Positions 48,660 through 57,425 are shown, counted from the first letter of the stretch. The stretch is 64,000 nucleotides of DNA from Polaromonas sp. AET17H-212 (GCF_002379085.1 NZ_NBZW01000001.1:248001-312000), one strand, 5' to 3'. Numbers and translations: made by a program. The notes: generated by a model not told the origin, from the letters alone.

Positions 48660-51257
48660 CTATTTTTTCTGACGGTCAACGATGGTTTTGATAACTTGCT
48701 TAAGAGCAAGAATGTCTGCCTCAAGATCAACGGCGGATGGCACCGCCGCAGCTTTCGCGGATGCAGGATCGTGTGCCTCCGTGACATTGCAGCAACGTTT
48801 GTGAAGGCGGGATATTTCTGCCTGTTCGACATTTGTAAATCCTACAGCTTTTTCAATTCCGTCCATTCGAATCCAGTCACGGTATCTTTGGATCACACCG
48901 CCGAAAACCAAATCCTGGACCACTCGTTCTATGGTGGAACGCATCAGCGAATATTGAGTTCGCATTTGTCCGATTTCGTCTTGACTCGGATAAGGAGGCC
49001 ATGGAAGTTTTTCTAACTTCTTATGCCCCTTCTCGAGAAAATCAATACGCTCCTTATACCCTTGATGCTCCCAAGGGAGACCATTGGACACATGACCTGA
49101 CCTACCGCCCTGCCATTGAAGAAACTGGATCGAGTGAGCTGCGCTTGCTTGTTCGATTGCATCTCGCAATTCACCTAGGAATGATGTGTCGTGCGTAAGA
49201 ACCACGACTTGCCGGTTGGCAGCTTCTTTAACTAAGCGCTCGGCGACATATATCCGGCGCCAATGATCAAGCGACGAAACTGGATCATCAAATATAGCCC
49301 CGCCCTTGTGACCAGCAATCCGAAGTTCAGCAAGGAAAGAGCCTATGGCGATTGCCCGTTGCTCACCCTCACTCAGAATCTCTTCAATATTGTTTGCGAT
49401 CGGCAGATCAAGAAGCAAGCGATATTTCATCACTCCCTTGTCGTTTCTCTCTAATAGCTTTGTTTTGATGTGCCCTATCCCTAGTGCCAAGAACTCCTCG
49501 TCAAGTGCAACTTTTAAGGCTTTGGTCACGGCATTGCTTGCCAGCTCCTTCGACTTGTCGGAAATGGCCTTAGTCTTCAAATCTTTCTTGCAATTCTCTA
49601 AGGCGTCTTTGAGCTTAAAACGTTCAATCAATTCAAGAATCGAAGGGACCGATAGCGCCAGAGCTTGCCGAGCAAGAAGTTCGTTTCTTTCCGCTTCAAG
49701 CGACTTGCGATTTTCAGCATCGCCAGCCTTATCCAATGCTTCGGCACCCGCTAGTTTTTCCGCCGAAATTTTCTTTAACTGCTCGCGAGGATCCTCGCTA
49801 TGGTCGGGAATTGACGTCCAGTCGTGAACCGCAACCGCTGCTAACATCGCTTTCCGCCGAGATTCCAAACAAGCTTCAAAGTTTGCCATTCGTAAAGCGA
49901 GTGCAGGATCGAATCCCGAAAGCTCGGCATTCAGTGCATCGTCAATATGAAAAGATACATCGGCAGCGGTTACCTTTCGGATCGCTTCGGAAACAGCATG
50001 ACGCTTTTCTGTAGCCGTACGTGCTGCATCTTGTTTGACAAAATTTTCGAATCTTTCAAGTCTTGCAGCACCATCCTTCAGTTCCTGCTGACAAAGCACG
50101 CACACTCCCCCATCTGTATGGGGAAATGCGTGGTCGGGATATGCGACCTCTGTTGAATAACGCCTAGCGGAGTCAAGAAGCGCGGACCAAATAGGGTCCC
50201 CAGTTCCTGGAAGCAAGGTTTCGCCAGCCCTAAAAACCTCTGCAGCCATCTTCTCTGCGTTCAAAGCAACTACAGCGCTTTCGTCAAGAGTTTTCAATTT
50301 TTCAATTGAAGGTGTTGCAACCCACATTGCCGCCGCGTCAATCCTCTTCACGAGGCCGTCCAATCGCTGCACTTGAAGTCTTTGTTCTTTAGCCTTTGTC
50401 TTTGGATCTGTTTCGTTTAGAGCAGCTACCGCCTTTGTAAGGTTAGTCAGCTCGTGCTCGGTCAAACTCGCTAGTTTTTCAATTTCGATGGGAAGCGTTT
50501 TTGGACCTAGCGCTGCTATTGCTCTCCCAACAGCGGTGTCGCCGAGTAGATGAGCAAATGGTTTTACGTCGGTGTTAACAGCACCAATTTCCGCGGCAAG
50601 TCGTTCAGCCATCTTCGGTAAACACTTGTTTGCAAGGCTTTCAACAACATCAAGCCCGTATGGCAGATACGCGACGGCCTGCTCAGCCGTTAAATACACC
50701 CGTGCACACTTTGCATCAAAGACGGCAATGTTAGAAAGCTTGTCGGACGGCGGAGAGCCTCTCTTCCAATTGATCGTCGATTTGACGCCGTCGGATTCGA
50801 TATCAAACGTTGCTTCAGGTATTGCCTTCTGAACTGTCACGTCGGTTGCGTCAACTAATACTTGATCGGACAAATCCCTAGCGCGACAAGCCTTCTTTAA
50901 CACTCTTGAATAACCTGATTTACCGGATCCATTTCCTCCGTATACAACCGAGATTCCTTTCCGAGAGAATGAAAGAGTTTGACCGGGAGCGAGACGATTG
51001 ACATTTTTCATGTCTCGCAAGGCAGTTATCAGAACGGTTTCGCCTTCTGTTTTTGCAGGCAAATGCAAGGCCGCGAGCGGTACTGGCGGAATAGCTGGCG
51101 AATTAGGCACATCGTTTGCCGCCTTCATCATTGCCATCAACTGGTCATAGTCCAGCTCTTCAAGGCATTGCTGCTGGAATAAGCGGCGAGCAGCGTCTCT
51201 CTGCCATAGTGTCAAAGACTCTTCACTCCATTTCAATATTTCCGCAAGTAGATTCAT
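48660..51257 (-). CDS. RloC/PrrC-like ATPase, candidate anticodon nuclease
   Basis: 865 residues in AT-rich DNA unlike the flanks. A long N-terminal region precedes Walker A GGNGSGKS (107-114). A long coiled-coil insert carries CVLC (386-389), like the Rad50/RloC zinc hook. Then ABC signature LSEGEQRAIAIGSF (628-641), Walker B AIFDDPVSSLD (654-664) and the H-loop VVLTHD (His689), as in the AAA_13 group of RloC and PrrC. The C-terminal domain holds Arg773, Glu777 and His819 (R-x3-E...H), the order of the PrrC tRNA-cleaving triad though with longer spacing. Good ribosome site (AAGGGG). Nuclease activity is inference; a phage-defence role fits the isolated island. Confidence 0.78.
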   Translation of the reverse strand: MNLLAEILKWSEESLTLWQRDAARRLFQQQCLEELDYDQLMAMMKAANDVPNSPAIPPVPLAALHLPAKTEGETVLITALRDMKNVNRLAPGQTLSFSRKGISVVYGGNGSGKSGYSRVLKKACRARDLSDQVLVDATDVTVQKAIPEATFDIESDGVKSTINWKRGSPPSDKLSNIAVFDAKCARVYLTAEQAVAYLPYGLDVVESLANKCLPKMAERLAAEIGAVNTDVKPFAHLLGDTAVGRAIAALGPKTLPIEIEKLASLTEHELTNLTKAVAALNETDPKTKAKEQRLQVQRLDGLVKRIDAAAMWVATPSIEKLKTLDESAVVALNAEKMAAEVFRAGETLLPGTGDPIWSALLDSARRYSTEVAYPDHAFPHTDGGVCVLCQQELKDGAARLERFENFVKQDAARTATEKRHAVSEAIRKVTAADVSFHIDDALNAELSGFDPALALRMANFEACLESRRKAMLAAVAVHDWTSIPDHSEDPREQLKKISAEKLAGAEALDKAGDAENRKSLEAERNELLARQALALSVPSILELIERFKLKDALENCKKDLKTKAISDKSKELASNAVTKALKVALDEEFLALGIGHIKTKLLERNDKGVMKYRLLLDLPIANNIEEILSEGEQRAIAIGSFLAELRIAGHKGGAIFDDPVSSLDHWRRIYVAERLVKEAANRQVVVLTHDTSFLGELRDAIEQASAAHSIQFLQWQGGRSGHVSNGLPWEHQGYKERIDFLEKGHKKLEKLPWPPYPSQDEIGQMRTQYSLMRSTIERVVQDLVFGGVIQRYRDWIRMDGIEKAVGFTNVEQAEISRLHKRCCNVTEAHDPASAKAAAVPSAVDLEADILALKQVIKTIVDRQKK

Positions 51258-51369
51258 TTGATATCCCCTTTTTTGTTTTCAACTTTTGGTGTGCGATTTC
51301 TTGTTCCCAAAAATCTAATAAGAGCACGACAACGTTCATGGTAAGTTGCTTGTTGTAAAACTCCCTCAT
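51223..51369 (-). CDS. Possible small ORF overlapping the RloC-like start
   Basis: 48 codons (MREFYNKQLTMNVVVLLLDF), ending 35 bases inside the RloC-like gene. AT-rich like the island. It could be a leader peptide or remnant of a neighbouring gene; no family. Confidence 0.25.
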   Translation of the reverse strand: MREFYNKQLTMNVVVLLLDFWEQEIAHQKLKTKKGISNESTCGNIEME

Positions 51370-51470
51370 CCAATTAGAGGAGATGAGAAGCGGGAATGTG
51401 GGATCGCGACCTTGCGCGAAACAGGACACCACCAGCGGGTACAGTGAGGAAACCTCACATACCAACCCCC

Positions 51471-52946
51471 ATGGACCCCACCCACCTCCACCAAATCGCC
51501 GTCGAAGCCATGCGCTCCCGCGGTCTCTTGCCTGTCTTTTCTTCCCAAGCTCTGCAGGAAGCCGAAGCCGCGCGCCATGCCGGTCCGGAACGCAACGGCG
51601 ACATCCGCGACCTGCGGCACCTGACCTGGTTCTCGATCGACAACGACGACACGCGCGACCTGGACCAGCTGAGCGTGGCCGAGCCGCTGGCCGATGGCGC
51701 GGCGCGCCTGCTGGTGGCGGTGGCCGATGTCGATTGCCTGGTGCGGCCCGGCGGCGCGGTCGATGGCCATGCGGGTGCCAACACGACCTCGGTGTACACG
51801 GCGGCAGGCATTTTCCCCATGCTGCCTGAGATGCTGTCCACCGACCTCACCTCGCTGCACGAGCGCCAGGAGCGGCTGGCCGTGGTGGTAGACATGCAGG
51901 TGGCCGCGGACGGCACGGTGTCCGGCTCAGTCATCTACCGCGCTTTGGTGTTTAACCACGCGAAGCTGACTTACGACGCTGTTTCGGCCTGGCTGGACGG
52001 CGCGGCACCGGCGCCGCTGCAGATGGCCAGCGTGCCAGGTCTGGAAGCGCAGGTACGCCTGCATGACACATTGGCCGGCAAACTGCGGCAGTGGCGCCAG
52101 TCGCGCGGTGCGCTCAATGTCAACACCATCTCTGCGCGCCCGGTGTTCAAGGACGGCCAGTTGGTGGACCTGCAGCCTGACGAGAAAAACCGGGCCAAGG
52201 ACCTGATTGCCGATCTGATGATCGCCACCAACGGCGCGACGGCGCGTTTTCTGATGGACAAGGGCTTCCCGTCGATACGCCGGTTTTTGCAGGCACCGCG
52301 CCGCTGGGACCGCATCGTCGCTCTAGCGGCAAGCCATGACGTTCAGTTGCCCGAACAGCCCGATGCGCTGGCGCTGGACCGTTTCTTGAGCGCGCAGCGC
52401 GCGGCAGACCCGGCCGGTTTTGCCGACCTGTCGCTGGCGGTCGTGAAGATGCTGGGCTCGGGTGAATACGTGGCGGCAGAGGCGGTTGCTGGCGGCGAAG
52501 CGACAGCAGGAGGCAATGGACAGGGACACTTCGGGCTCGCCATCAACGACTATGCCCACTCGACCGCACCCAACCGCCGCTTTCCCGACCTGGTCACGCA
52601 GCGGCTGCTGAAAGCGGCGCTGACCGGCGAGGCGCCGCCTTATTCCGCCGATCAGTTGGCGGAAATTGCCCGGCACTGTACGCTGCAGGAAGACAACGCC
52701 AGCAAGGTCGAGCGCCAGGTGCTCAAGGCTGCAGGCGCGTATTTGCTGCACGACCGTATCGGCGATGTGTTCGACGCCCTCGTGACGGGCGCGGCGGCCA
52801 AGGGCACGTTTGTGCGCATCTGCAGCCCTTTGCTGGAAGGCCGGGTGGTGCGCGGGTTTGAAGGGCTGGACGTGGGCGACTCGGCCCGCGTGCGGCTGCT
52901 GGCGGTGGATGCTGAAAAAAGCTTCATCGACTTTGAGCGCGCCTGA
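51471..52946 (+). CDS. RNB-domain exoribonuclease (RNase II/R-like)
   Basis: 491 residues. The RNB active-site segment FSIDNDDTRDLDQLSVAE carries the metal-binding aspartates, and the core continues to YAHSTAPNRRFPDLVTQRLL. It lacks long N-terminal cold-shock domains, so it is a short RNB form; a C-terminal S1-like stretch (VRICSPLLEGRVVRGFEGL) is present. The ATG at 51471 follows a GC-normal leader, so it marks the end of the AT-rich island. Confidence 0.9.
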   Translation: MDPTHLHQIAVEAMRSRGLLPVFSSQALQEAEAARHAGPERNGDIRDLRHLTWFSIDNDDTRDLDQLSVAEPLADGAARLLVAVADVDCLVRPGGAVDGHAGANTTSVYTAAGIFPMLPEMLSTDLTSLHERQERLAVVVDMQVAADGTVSGSVIYRALVFNHAKLTYDAVSAWLDGAAPAPLQMASVPGLEAQVRLHDTLAGKLRQWRQSRGALNVNTISARPVFKDGQLVDLQPDEKNRAKDLIADLMIATNGATARFLMDKGFPSIRRFLQAPRRWDRIVALAASHDVQLPEQPDALALDRFLSAQRAADPAGFADLSLAVVKMLGSGEYVAAEAVAGGEATAGGNGQGHFGLAINDYAHSTAPNRRFPDLVTQRLLKAALTGEAPPYSADQLAEIARHCTLQEDNASKVERQVLKAAGAYLLHDRIGDVFDALVTGAAAKGTFVRICSPLLEGRVVRGFEGLDVGDSARVRLLAVDAEKSFIDFERA

Positions 52947-52958
52947 GAGGCTCCCCAC

Positions 52959-53018
52959 TTGGCGGGCCTTGGCGGGCCTTGGCGGGCCTTGGCGGGCCTT
53001 GGCGGGCCTTGGCGGGCG
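52959..53018. repeat. 10-bp tandem repeat, six copies
   Basis: TTGGCGGGCC repeated six times without interruption; only the last base of the sixth copy differs (G). It begins 12 bases after the RNB stop and ends 105 bases before the DUF1232 gene. Not in a supported coding frame. Confidence 0.95.
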
Positions 53019-53123
53019 AATGTAAAGCCTTGTGAAAGCCCCTTGCACCAAGGGCTGGCAGCGCCATCTGCGTGAGAGCGGTCCGCTGGGCTTGCGCCTC
53101 ACCACCTCACCCAAGGAGCTTCC

Positions 53124-53399
53124 ATGTTCAAACGCCTGACCCTGCTGTGGGTTCTGCTGCGCGGCGACGCGCGGCAACTGTGGTTTGCGTTGCGCCACCC
53201 CCAGGCGCCGGCTTGGCTGAAATGGGGCACGGCCGCCATTGCGCTCTACCTGGTTTCACCGATCGATCTCATTCCCGATGTGCTGCCTTTTATTGGCGTG
53301 ATGGACGACCTGGTGCTGGTGCCCCTGGCAATCCGCGCCCTGCTCAAACGCCTGCCGCCCGAACTGAAGCAGCCAGCGTCAAAACAGCGCGCCGGTTGA
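53124..53399 (+). CDS. DUF1232 (YkvA-family) membrane protein
   Basis: 91 residues. The YkvA/DUF1232 core AIALYLVSPIDLIPDVLPFIGVMDDLVLVPLAIRALL spans two hydrophobic segments. Function of the family is unknown. AAGGAG is ten bases before the ATG. Upstream lies the 10-bp repeat array. Confidence 0.88.
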   Translation: MFKRLTLLWVLLRGDARQLWFALRHPQAPAWLKWGTAAIALYLVSPIDLIPDVLPFIGVMDDLVLVPLAIRALLKRLPPELKQPASKQRAG

Positions 53400-53697
53400 G
53401 CGCCGGGGCGCTGTTGTATTGGGCGATCGCCCCACGAGGCTCAACCCTTTGCCCTCGCTCCTGGTGTTTTGTCATTCCTGACACCACACCGTTCGGGCTG
53501 AGCCTGTCGAAGCCTGTCATGATTTATGGAAGTCTCGACAAGCCGCCGTTTATGCAACGGTGCTCAGGTGCGCAAGGAACGGCTCGACACCATGGCCAGC
53601 TGGCTGAAGAAACACATGTGCTGACTTGGGTCGATCACACTGCGGAGCCGATAAACTCGGCGGCAGCGCTATCAACTTCAAGCCACACCGGATTCCC
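53400..53697. other. Gene-free stretch before the pseudogene scar
   Basis: No supported gene. It contains, at 53491-53513, the word GTTCGGGCTGAGCCTGTCGA, part of an inverted-repeat element I recall as widely dispersed in intergenic DNA of many bacteria. Only this copy was noticed here. Confidence 0.5.
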
Positions 53698-53932
53698 ATG
53701 CCTCACCTCTCCCCCCATTGCCCTCGCCGACATCAAGGAAGGCGACATCCGCGAGCGCTTAGAGCATTGCAGGAAAACCCGCGGTTTCACGCCGAGCAGC
53801 ATCATGACCATGGTGCGGCGGCCCAACATCGTGTGGGCCTTCATGGCGCGGCACCAGGCCGTGCTCCAGGAGGGCACGGTGCCCGACTAAACCAAGCTGC
53901 TGGTCAGCCTGGCCAGAAGTTTTGGGGCCGGC
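53698..53932 (+). pseudogene. Broken carboxymuconolactone decarboxylase-like gene
   Basis: Starts ATG (MPHLSP), then needs a +1 shift in a run of six C (53711-53716) to continue as IALADIKEGDIRERLEHC, then SIMTMVRRPNIVWAFMARHQ and VLQEGTVPD, a stop codon (TAA), and [13 protein letters not shown]. The order resembles the AhpD/CMD fold up to the point where the active-site Cys should follow (GC-x-x-C). It is cut off there by the upp fragment. Two lesions plus truncation make it non-functional. Confidence 0.75.
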
Positions 53933-54088
53933 TGCCTGCTGACCTGCCGCCAAGGTATTGCGGCGATGCAGCAGGCCCACCCCGACGTGGATATCTACAC
54001 CGCGCCCATTGACCGCCAGCTTGATGAACACGGCTACATCCTGCCCGGCCTGGGTGATGCGGGTGACCGCATCTTCGGCACCAAGTAA
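53933..54088 (+). pseudogene. Duplicated 3' end of upp
   Basis: 156 bases matching the last 156 of upp (47017-47172): [38 protein letters not shown], stop. By eye about 16 bases differ (roughly 90% identical), several silent. It is joined directly after the CMD fragment, in frame with its last part, without a start of its own. Confidence 0.9.
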
Positions 54089-54092
54089 CCAT

Positions 54093-55289
54093 TTGGCCCG
54101 CCACTTTTTAGCCTGCGGCGTGTTCGCGGCCTTGTGGGCCGGCATGGCTGTTGGCGCAGCCGCTGCGCCATTCACGCCGACGCAGGACAGCGCCGTTGTC
54201 GAGCGCCTGCCGGCGCGCGCCAGCGACCCCGAACTGCGCCGCGTCGAGTCCCTGCGCAGGCAACTGGCCGCTCGTCCCGATGACGCCCGGCTCAGGGTGG
54301 AAATCGCCCGCCGCTACTTTGAAATGGCCATGGCGCAGGGCGACCCGCGCTACATCGGCTACGCGTCGGCCACCATCGCGCCGCTTACTGCCAGCGGCAA
54401 GAACAGCGCCGGCTACTGGCTGGTGCGCGGCCAGCTCGAGCAGTACAGCCACAGCTTCGGGCCGGCCCTGGCCAGCCTGGAGTACGCGGCCAGGGCGGAC
54501 GCCACGGCGGTGGAACCGCTGGCCTGGCGTGCCGCAATTTTCATGGTGCAGGCGCGTTATGCCGAGGCGCTGGCCGAATGCGCCAGGCTGACGCCCCTGA
54601 GCCTGCCGCTCTTCGGCGCGGGCTGCACCGCCTACGTGCGGGCCGCCACCGGGCAATTGCCCACAGCCTATGAGGAATTGGCGTCGGCCGCAGCCGCTAG
54701 CACCGGTGCCCCACCGGAGCTGCTGTTGTGGACCTATACCCGGCTCGCCGAGATGGCCGTGCGGCTGCAGCGGTTTGACAAGGCCGAGGACTATTTCAAA
54801 CGGGCGCTGGCGCTGGGCATCACCGACCAGTTCCTGCTGGCGGCCTGGGGCGACTTTCTGCTCGAACGCGGGCGACCAGCCGAGGTGCTGACGCTGCTGG
54901 CAGGCTGGGAACGCTCCGATGTGTTGCTGCTGCGGCTGGCACTGGCCGGTCAGGCGCTGAAAGACACGCGCGCCGGTGGCTGGGCCGCGCAATTGCGCGA
55001 CCGCTTTGACGCCGCCGCGCAGCGCGGCGACCGCCTGCATGAACAGGAAGCCGCGCGCTTCGAGCTGGACATCGAAGGCCAGCCGCGCAAGGCGCTGGCC
55101 TTTGCCAGCCTGAACTACCAAGTGCAAAAAGAGCCGCGCGACGCCGAAATCCTGATGCGCGCGGCACTGGCTGCCAAAGACGCAAAGGCCGCCCAGCCCG
55201 CGCTCGACTGGCTGCGGACCAGCCGCTACGAAGACGCCCGCCTGTCCGCGCTGGCCAGCCAGCTCGCTGCACAGGGCGCGACCCGATGA
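54093..55289 (+). CDS. Exported TPR-rich protein
   Basis: 398 residues from TTG 54093 (GTG 54120 is an alternative), both giving a signal peptide ending VGAAAA. Helical throughout, with TPR-like pairs (FDKAEDYFKRALALGITD, ELLLWTYTRLAEMA). Stop overlaps the HupE-like gene by four bases (ATGA), so the two are coupled. Begins five bases after the upp duplicate; that rearrangement may have removed its original leader. Confidence 0.72.
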   Translation: MARHFLACGVFAALWAGMAVGAAAAPFTPTQDSAVVERLPARASDPELRRVESLRRQLAARPDDARLRVEIARRYFEMAMAQGDPRYIGYASATIAPLTASGKNSAGYWLVRGQLEQYSHSFGPALASLEYAARADATAVEPLAWRAAIFMVQARYAEALAECARLTPLSLPLFGAGCTAYVRAATGQLPTAYEELASAAAASTGAPPELLLWTYTRLAEMAVRLQRFDKAEDYFKRALALGITDQFLLAAWGDFLLERGRPAEVLTLLAGWERSDVLLLRLALAGQALKDTRAGGWAAQLRDRFDAAAQRGDRLHEQEAARFELDIEGQPRKALAFASLNYQVQKEPRDAEILMRAALAAKDAKAAQPALDWLRTSRYEDARLSALASQLAAQGATR

Positions 55290-56422
55290 TGCGCGTGCTG
55301 CGCACCGGCCTGGCCGGACTGGCCCTGCTGCTGGCCGCCACCGGCGCCCTCGCCCACAAACCCAGCGACAGTTACCTGACGCTGCGCGGCACGGGCGGCA
55401 GCAGCGACATCGCGGTGCGCTGGGATGTGGCCCTGCGCGACCTGGACTACGTGCTGCAGCTGGACCGCGACAACAACGGCGAGCTGACCTGGGGCGAGGT
55501 GCGCCAGCGGGAGGCCGAGATCACGCGCCTGGCCACCAGCCACCTGGCCCTCTCGGTCGCGGGCCAGGGCTGCGCCTGGGACACCACGGCGCCGCTGCAA
55601 CTGGACCAGCACAGCGACGGCACCTATGCGGTGTTGAGCCTCGCTGCACATTGCCCGAGCCTGGACGCCGGGCTGAGGGCCCGCTATTCCCTGTTCTTTG
55701 ACGTTGATCCCTCGCACCGCGGCCTGGTGCAGTGGATTGCGCCGGGCGGCACCGCCGCACAGGCGCTGATCTTCGGCACCGAGTCGGCCGAACAGCCGCT
55801 GGCCCTGCAGCCCGCGGGCGCCTGGGACACGCTGCGCCAGTACCTGGTCGACGGCGTCTGGCACATCTGGATCGGCTACGACCACATCCTGTTCCTGCTG
55901 TCGCTGCTGCTGCCGGCGGTGCTGGTGCGCCAGGAGGGCCGGTGGGTCGGCGCGCCCCGCTTCGGTGGCGCAAGCAGGGAGGTCCTCAAGGTGGTCACCG
56001 CCTTCACGCTGGCCCATTCGATCACCTTGAGCCTGGCCGCGCTGGAAATCATCAGCCTGCCCTCGCGCCTGGTCGAGTCCGCCATTGCCGCATCGGTCGT
56101 GTTTGCCGCCCTGAACAACCTGCGCGGCACCATCGAGTCGAAACGCTGGGTCATGGCTTTTGTCTTCGGGCTGATCCACGGCTTCGGCTTCGCCTCCGTG
56201 CTGGCCGACCTGGGTTTGCCGCAGGGCGCGCTGGTGCTGGCGCTGGTGGGCTTCAATGCCGGGGTGGAACTCGGGCAGCTGGCCATCGTCGCCGTGTTCC
56301 TGCCGCTGGCGTTCGCGCTGCGCGGCACGCTGTTCTACCGCGTGGGTGTGCTCAAGGCTGGCTCGGTGCTGGTGGCCATGCTGGCCGCCTGGTGGCTGGT
56401 GCAAAGGCTGTTCGACCTGTAG
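55286..56422 (+). CDS. HupE/UreJ-family membrane protein with EF-hand
   Basis: 378 residues. A signal peptide (cleavage after GALA) and ~165-residue periplasmic domain are followed by a six- or seven-helix membrane domain of the HupE/UreJ type (HIWIGYDHILFLLSLLLP, GLIHGFGFASVLAD, FNAGVELGQLAIV), with the conserved His/Asp of metal permeases. The periplasmic part has DRDNNGELTWGE, a canonical 12-residue EF-hand loop. Nickel, cobalt or another metal could be the substrate; none can be read. Coupled to the TPR gene upstream. Confidence 0.87.
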   Translation: MMRVLRTGLAGLALLLAATGALAHKPSDSYLTLRGTGGSSDIAVRWDVALRDLDYVLQLDRDNNGELTWGEVRQREAEITRLATSHLALSVAGQGCAWDTTAPLQLDQHSDGTYAVLSLAAHCPSLDAGLRARYSLFFDVDPSHRGLVQWIAPGGTAAQALIFGTESAEQPLALQPAGAWDTLRQYLVDGVWHIWIGYDHILFLLSLLLPAVLVRQEGRWVGAPRFGGASREVLKVVTAFTLAHSITLSLAALEIISLPSRLVESAIAASVVFAALNNLRGTIESKRWVMAFVFGLIHGFGFASVLADLGLPQGALVLALVGFNAGVELGQLAIVAVFLPLAFALRGTLFYRVGVLKAGSVLVAMLAAWWLVQRLFDL

Positions 56423-56521
56423 CGGCATTGCCTTGCGGGCAAGGCCTGCCCCGGACCTCCACCTCCGCGCTCCTTGGGGGCCGCAGCCGAAGACGCCATG
56501 CCGCCTGGTCGCTGATTCTGA

Positions 56522-57097
56522 TTATTTGGACGGCGCAGCGTCCTTCTCTGCTTTCTTGCGGGCGGCTTCCACGGCTTTGTCAGCGGCCTCTTTGGTCGCG
56601 CGTGCTGCGTCGCGGCTGGCTTCTTCGGCTTTGTGCAGGGCGTCCCGGGCGGCTTGGGCGGCCTTGAGCGCATCTTCCTTGCTGGCGCGGCCCACCTGCC
56701 GGGCGGCTTCTTCCGCTTTTTGCACGGCGTCCCGGGTAACCTCTGAAGCCGACTTGGCCTTGCTTTCGGCGTTGCGGGCCAGTTCCTTGCCCTCAGCGCT
56801 GGCCTTTTCCACGGCCACCGTGGCCAGCTGTTCCGCCTTTCGGGCGGCGACTTCGGCTTGTTGGGCCGCGTGCCGCGTCGCCTCTACGGCGCGCTGGGTT
56901 GCATTGCTCACCGCTGTCTCGGCCTTTTCCAGTGCGGTCTTGGCGCTGGAGGCAGCCTTGCGGCCCGCCTCGGCAGCCTCCTGGGCAGCTTTTCTGGCCA
57001 CGGCATTGGCGCGCTCCAGCGGGCCGTCACTCGCGGCTAAACCTGCTGCACTTGCCGCGGCCAGCGTGATGAGGATCAGGATGCGTTTGAAGGTCAT
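56522..57097 (-). CDS. Alanine-rich LEA-like exported protein
   Basis: 191 residues: Sec signal (LILITLAAASAAGLAA), then about 165 residues of almost uninterrupted Ala/Lys/Glu/Arg helix with recurring KA-x-EAAR-x-A units, like group 3 LEA or other stress-protective and coiled-coil proteins. No Cys, few aromatics. Divergent from the phaB gene across a 328-base gap. Function unknown; envelope desiccation or osmotic protection is a guess. Confidence 0.75.
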   Translation of the reverse strand: MTFKRILILITLAAASAAGLAASDGPLERANAVARKAAQEAAEAGRKAASSAKTALEKAETAVSNATQRAVEATRHAAQQAEVAARKAEQLATVAVEKASAEGKELARNAESKAKSASEVTRDAVQKAEEAARQVGRASKEDALKAAQAARDALHKAEEASRDAARATKEAADKAVEAARKKAEKDAAPSK

Positions 57098-57250
57098 GAC
57101 GGTCACTCCCGAATTGGTTGAGGAGAAAGAGCATGGCACCACGCAACCGCACTCGCCTTGATGCAGCGCAAGCGATGCCTGCGGGCTGCCGGATTGGCCC
57201 TGACCGCCGTACCTGCACGGCGCAAAAATCGGCCGCGCCGGCCTCCTGAC

Positions 57251-57292
57251 TTGATCCATCTCAACGCTGGCCAACCCGGCCTTTCCTACAGT
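57251..57292 (+). promoter_or_regulatory. Anr/FNR-type promoter for the reductase gene
   Basis: TTGATCCATCTCAA (57251-57264) matches the FNR/Anr box TTGAT-N4-ATCAA at nine of ten fixed bases. TACAGT (57287-57292) is a good -10. The box centre lies 41-42 bases before the expected start of transcription (about 57299), the class II activator geometry. It faces phaB. Confidence 0.65.
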
Positions 57293-57340
57293 GAGATGAA
57301 GGGGCGCGAGCCCTTCCCTGCAAACGACACAGAGAAAACC

Positions 57341-57424
57341 ATGACAAGCAGCAAAACCACCCCGAACAATGTCACCGCCGCGGTCAACATGGCAGTCCTG
57401 AAACACCTCGCCGGGAAGACCTGA
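57341..57424 (+). CDS. Possible 27-residue leader ORF
   Basis: Starts MTSSKTTPNN and stops two bases before the phaB ATG, in the expected 5' leader of the Anr-type transcript. It could couple translation of the reductase. No family; the rest of the 328-base gap (57098-57425) holds the promoter and nothing else I can support. Confidence 0.3.
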   Translation: MTSSKTTPNNVTAAVNMAVLKHLAGKT

Positions 57425-57425
57425 C

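Noticed and set aside
52323..53198. Long minus-strand open frame across the RNB gene end and 10-bp repeat
   Set aside because: It is antisense to the RNB gene and reads the tandem repeat as RPAKARQGPP-like filler; no ribosome site or family.
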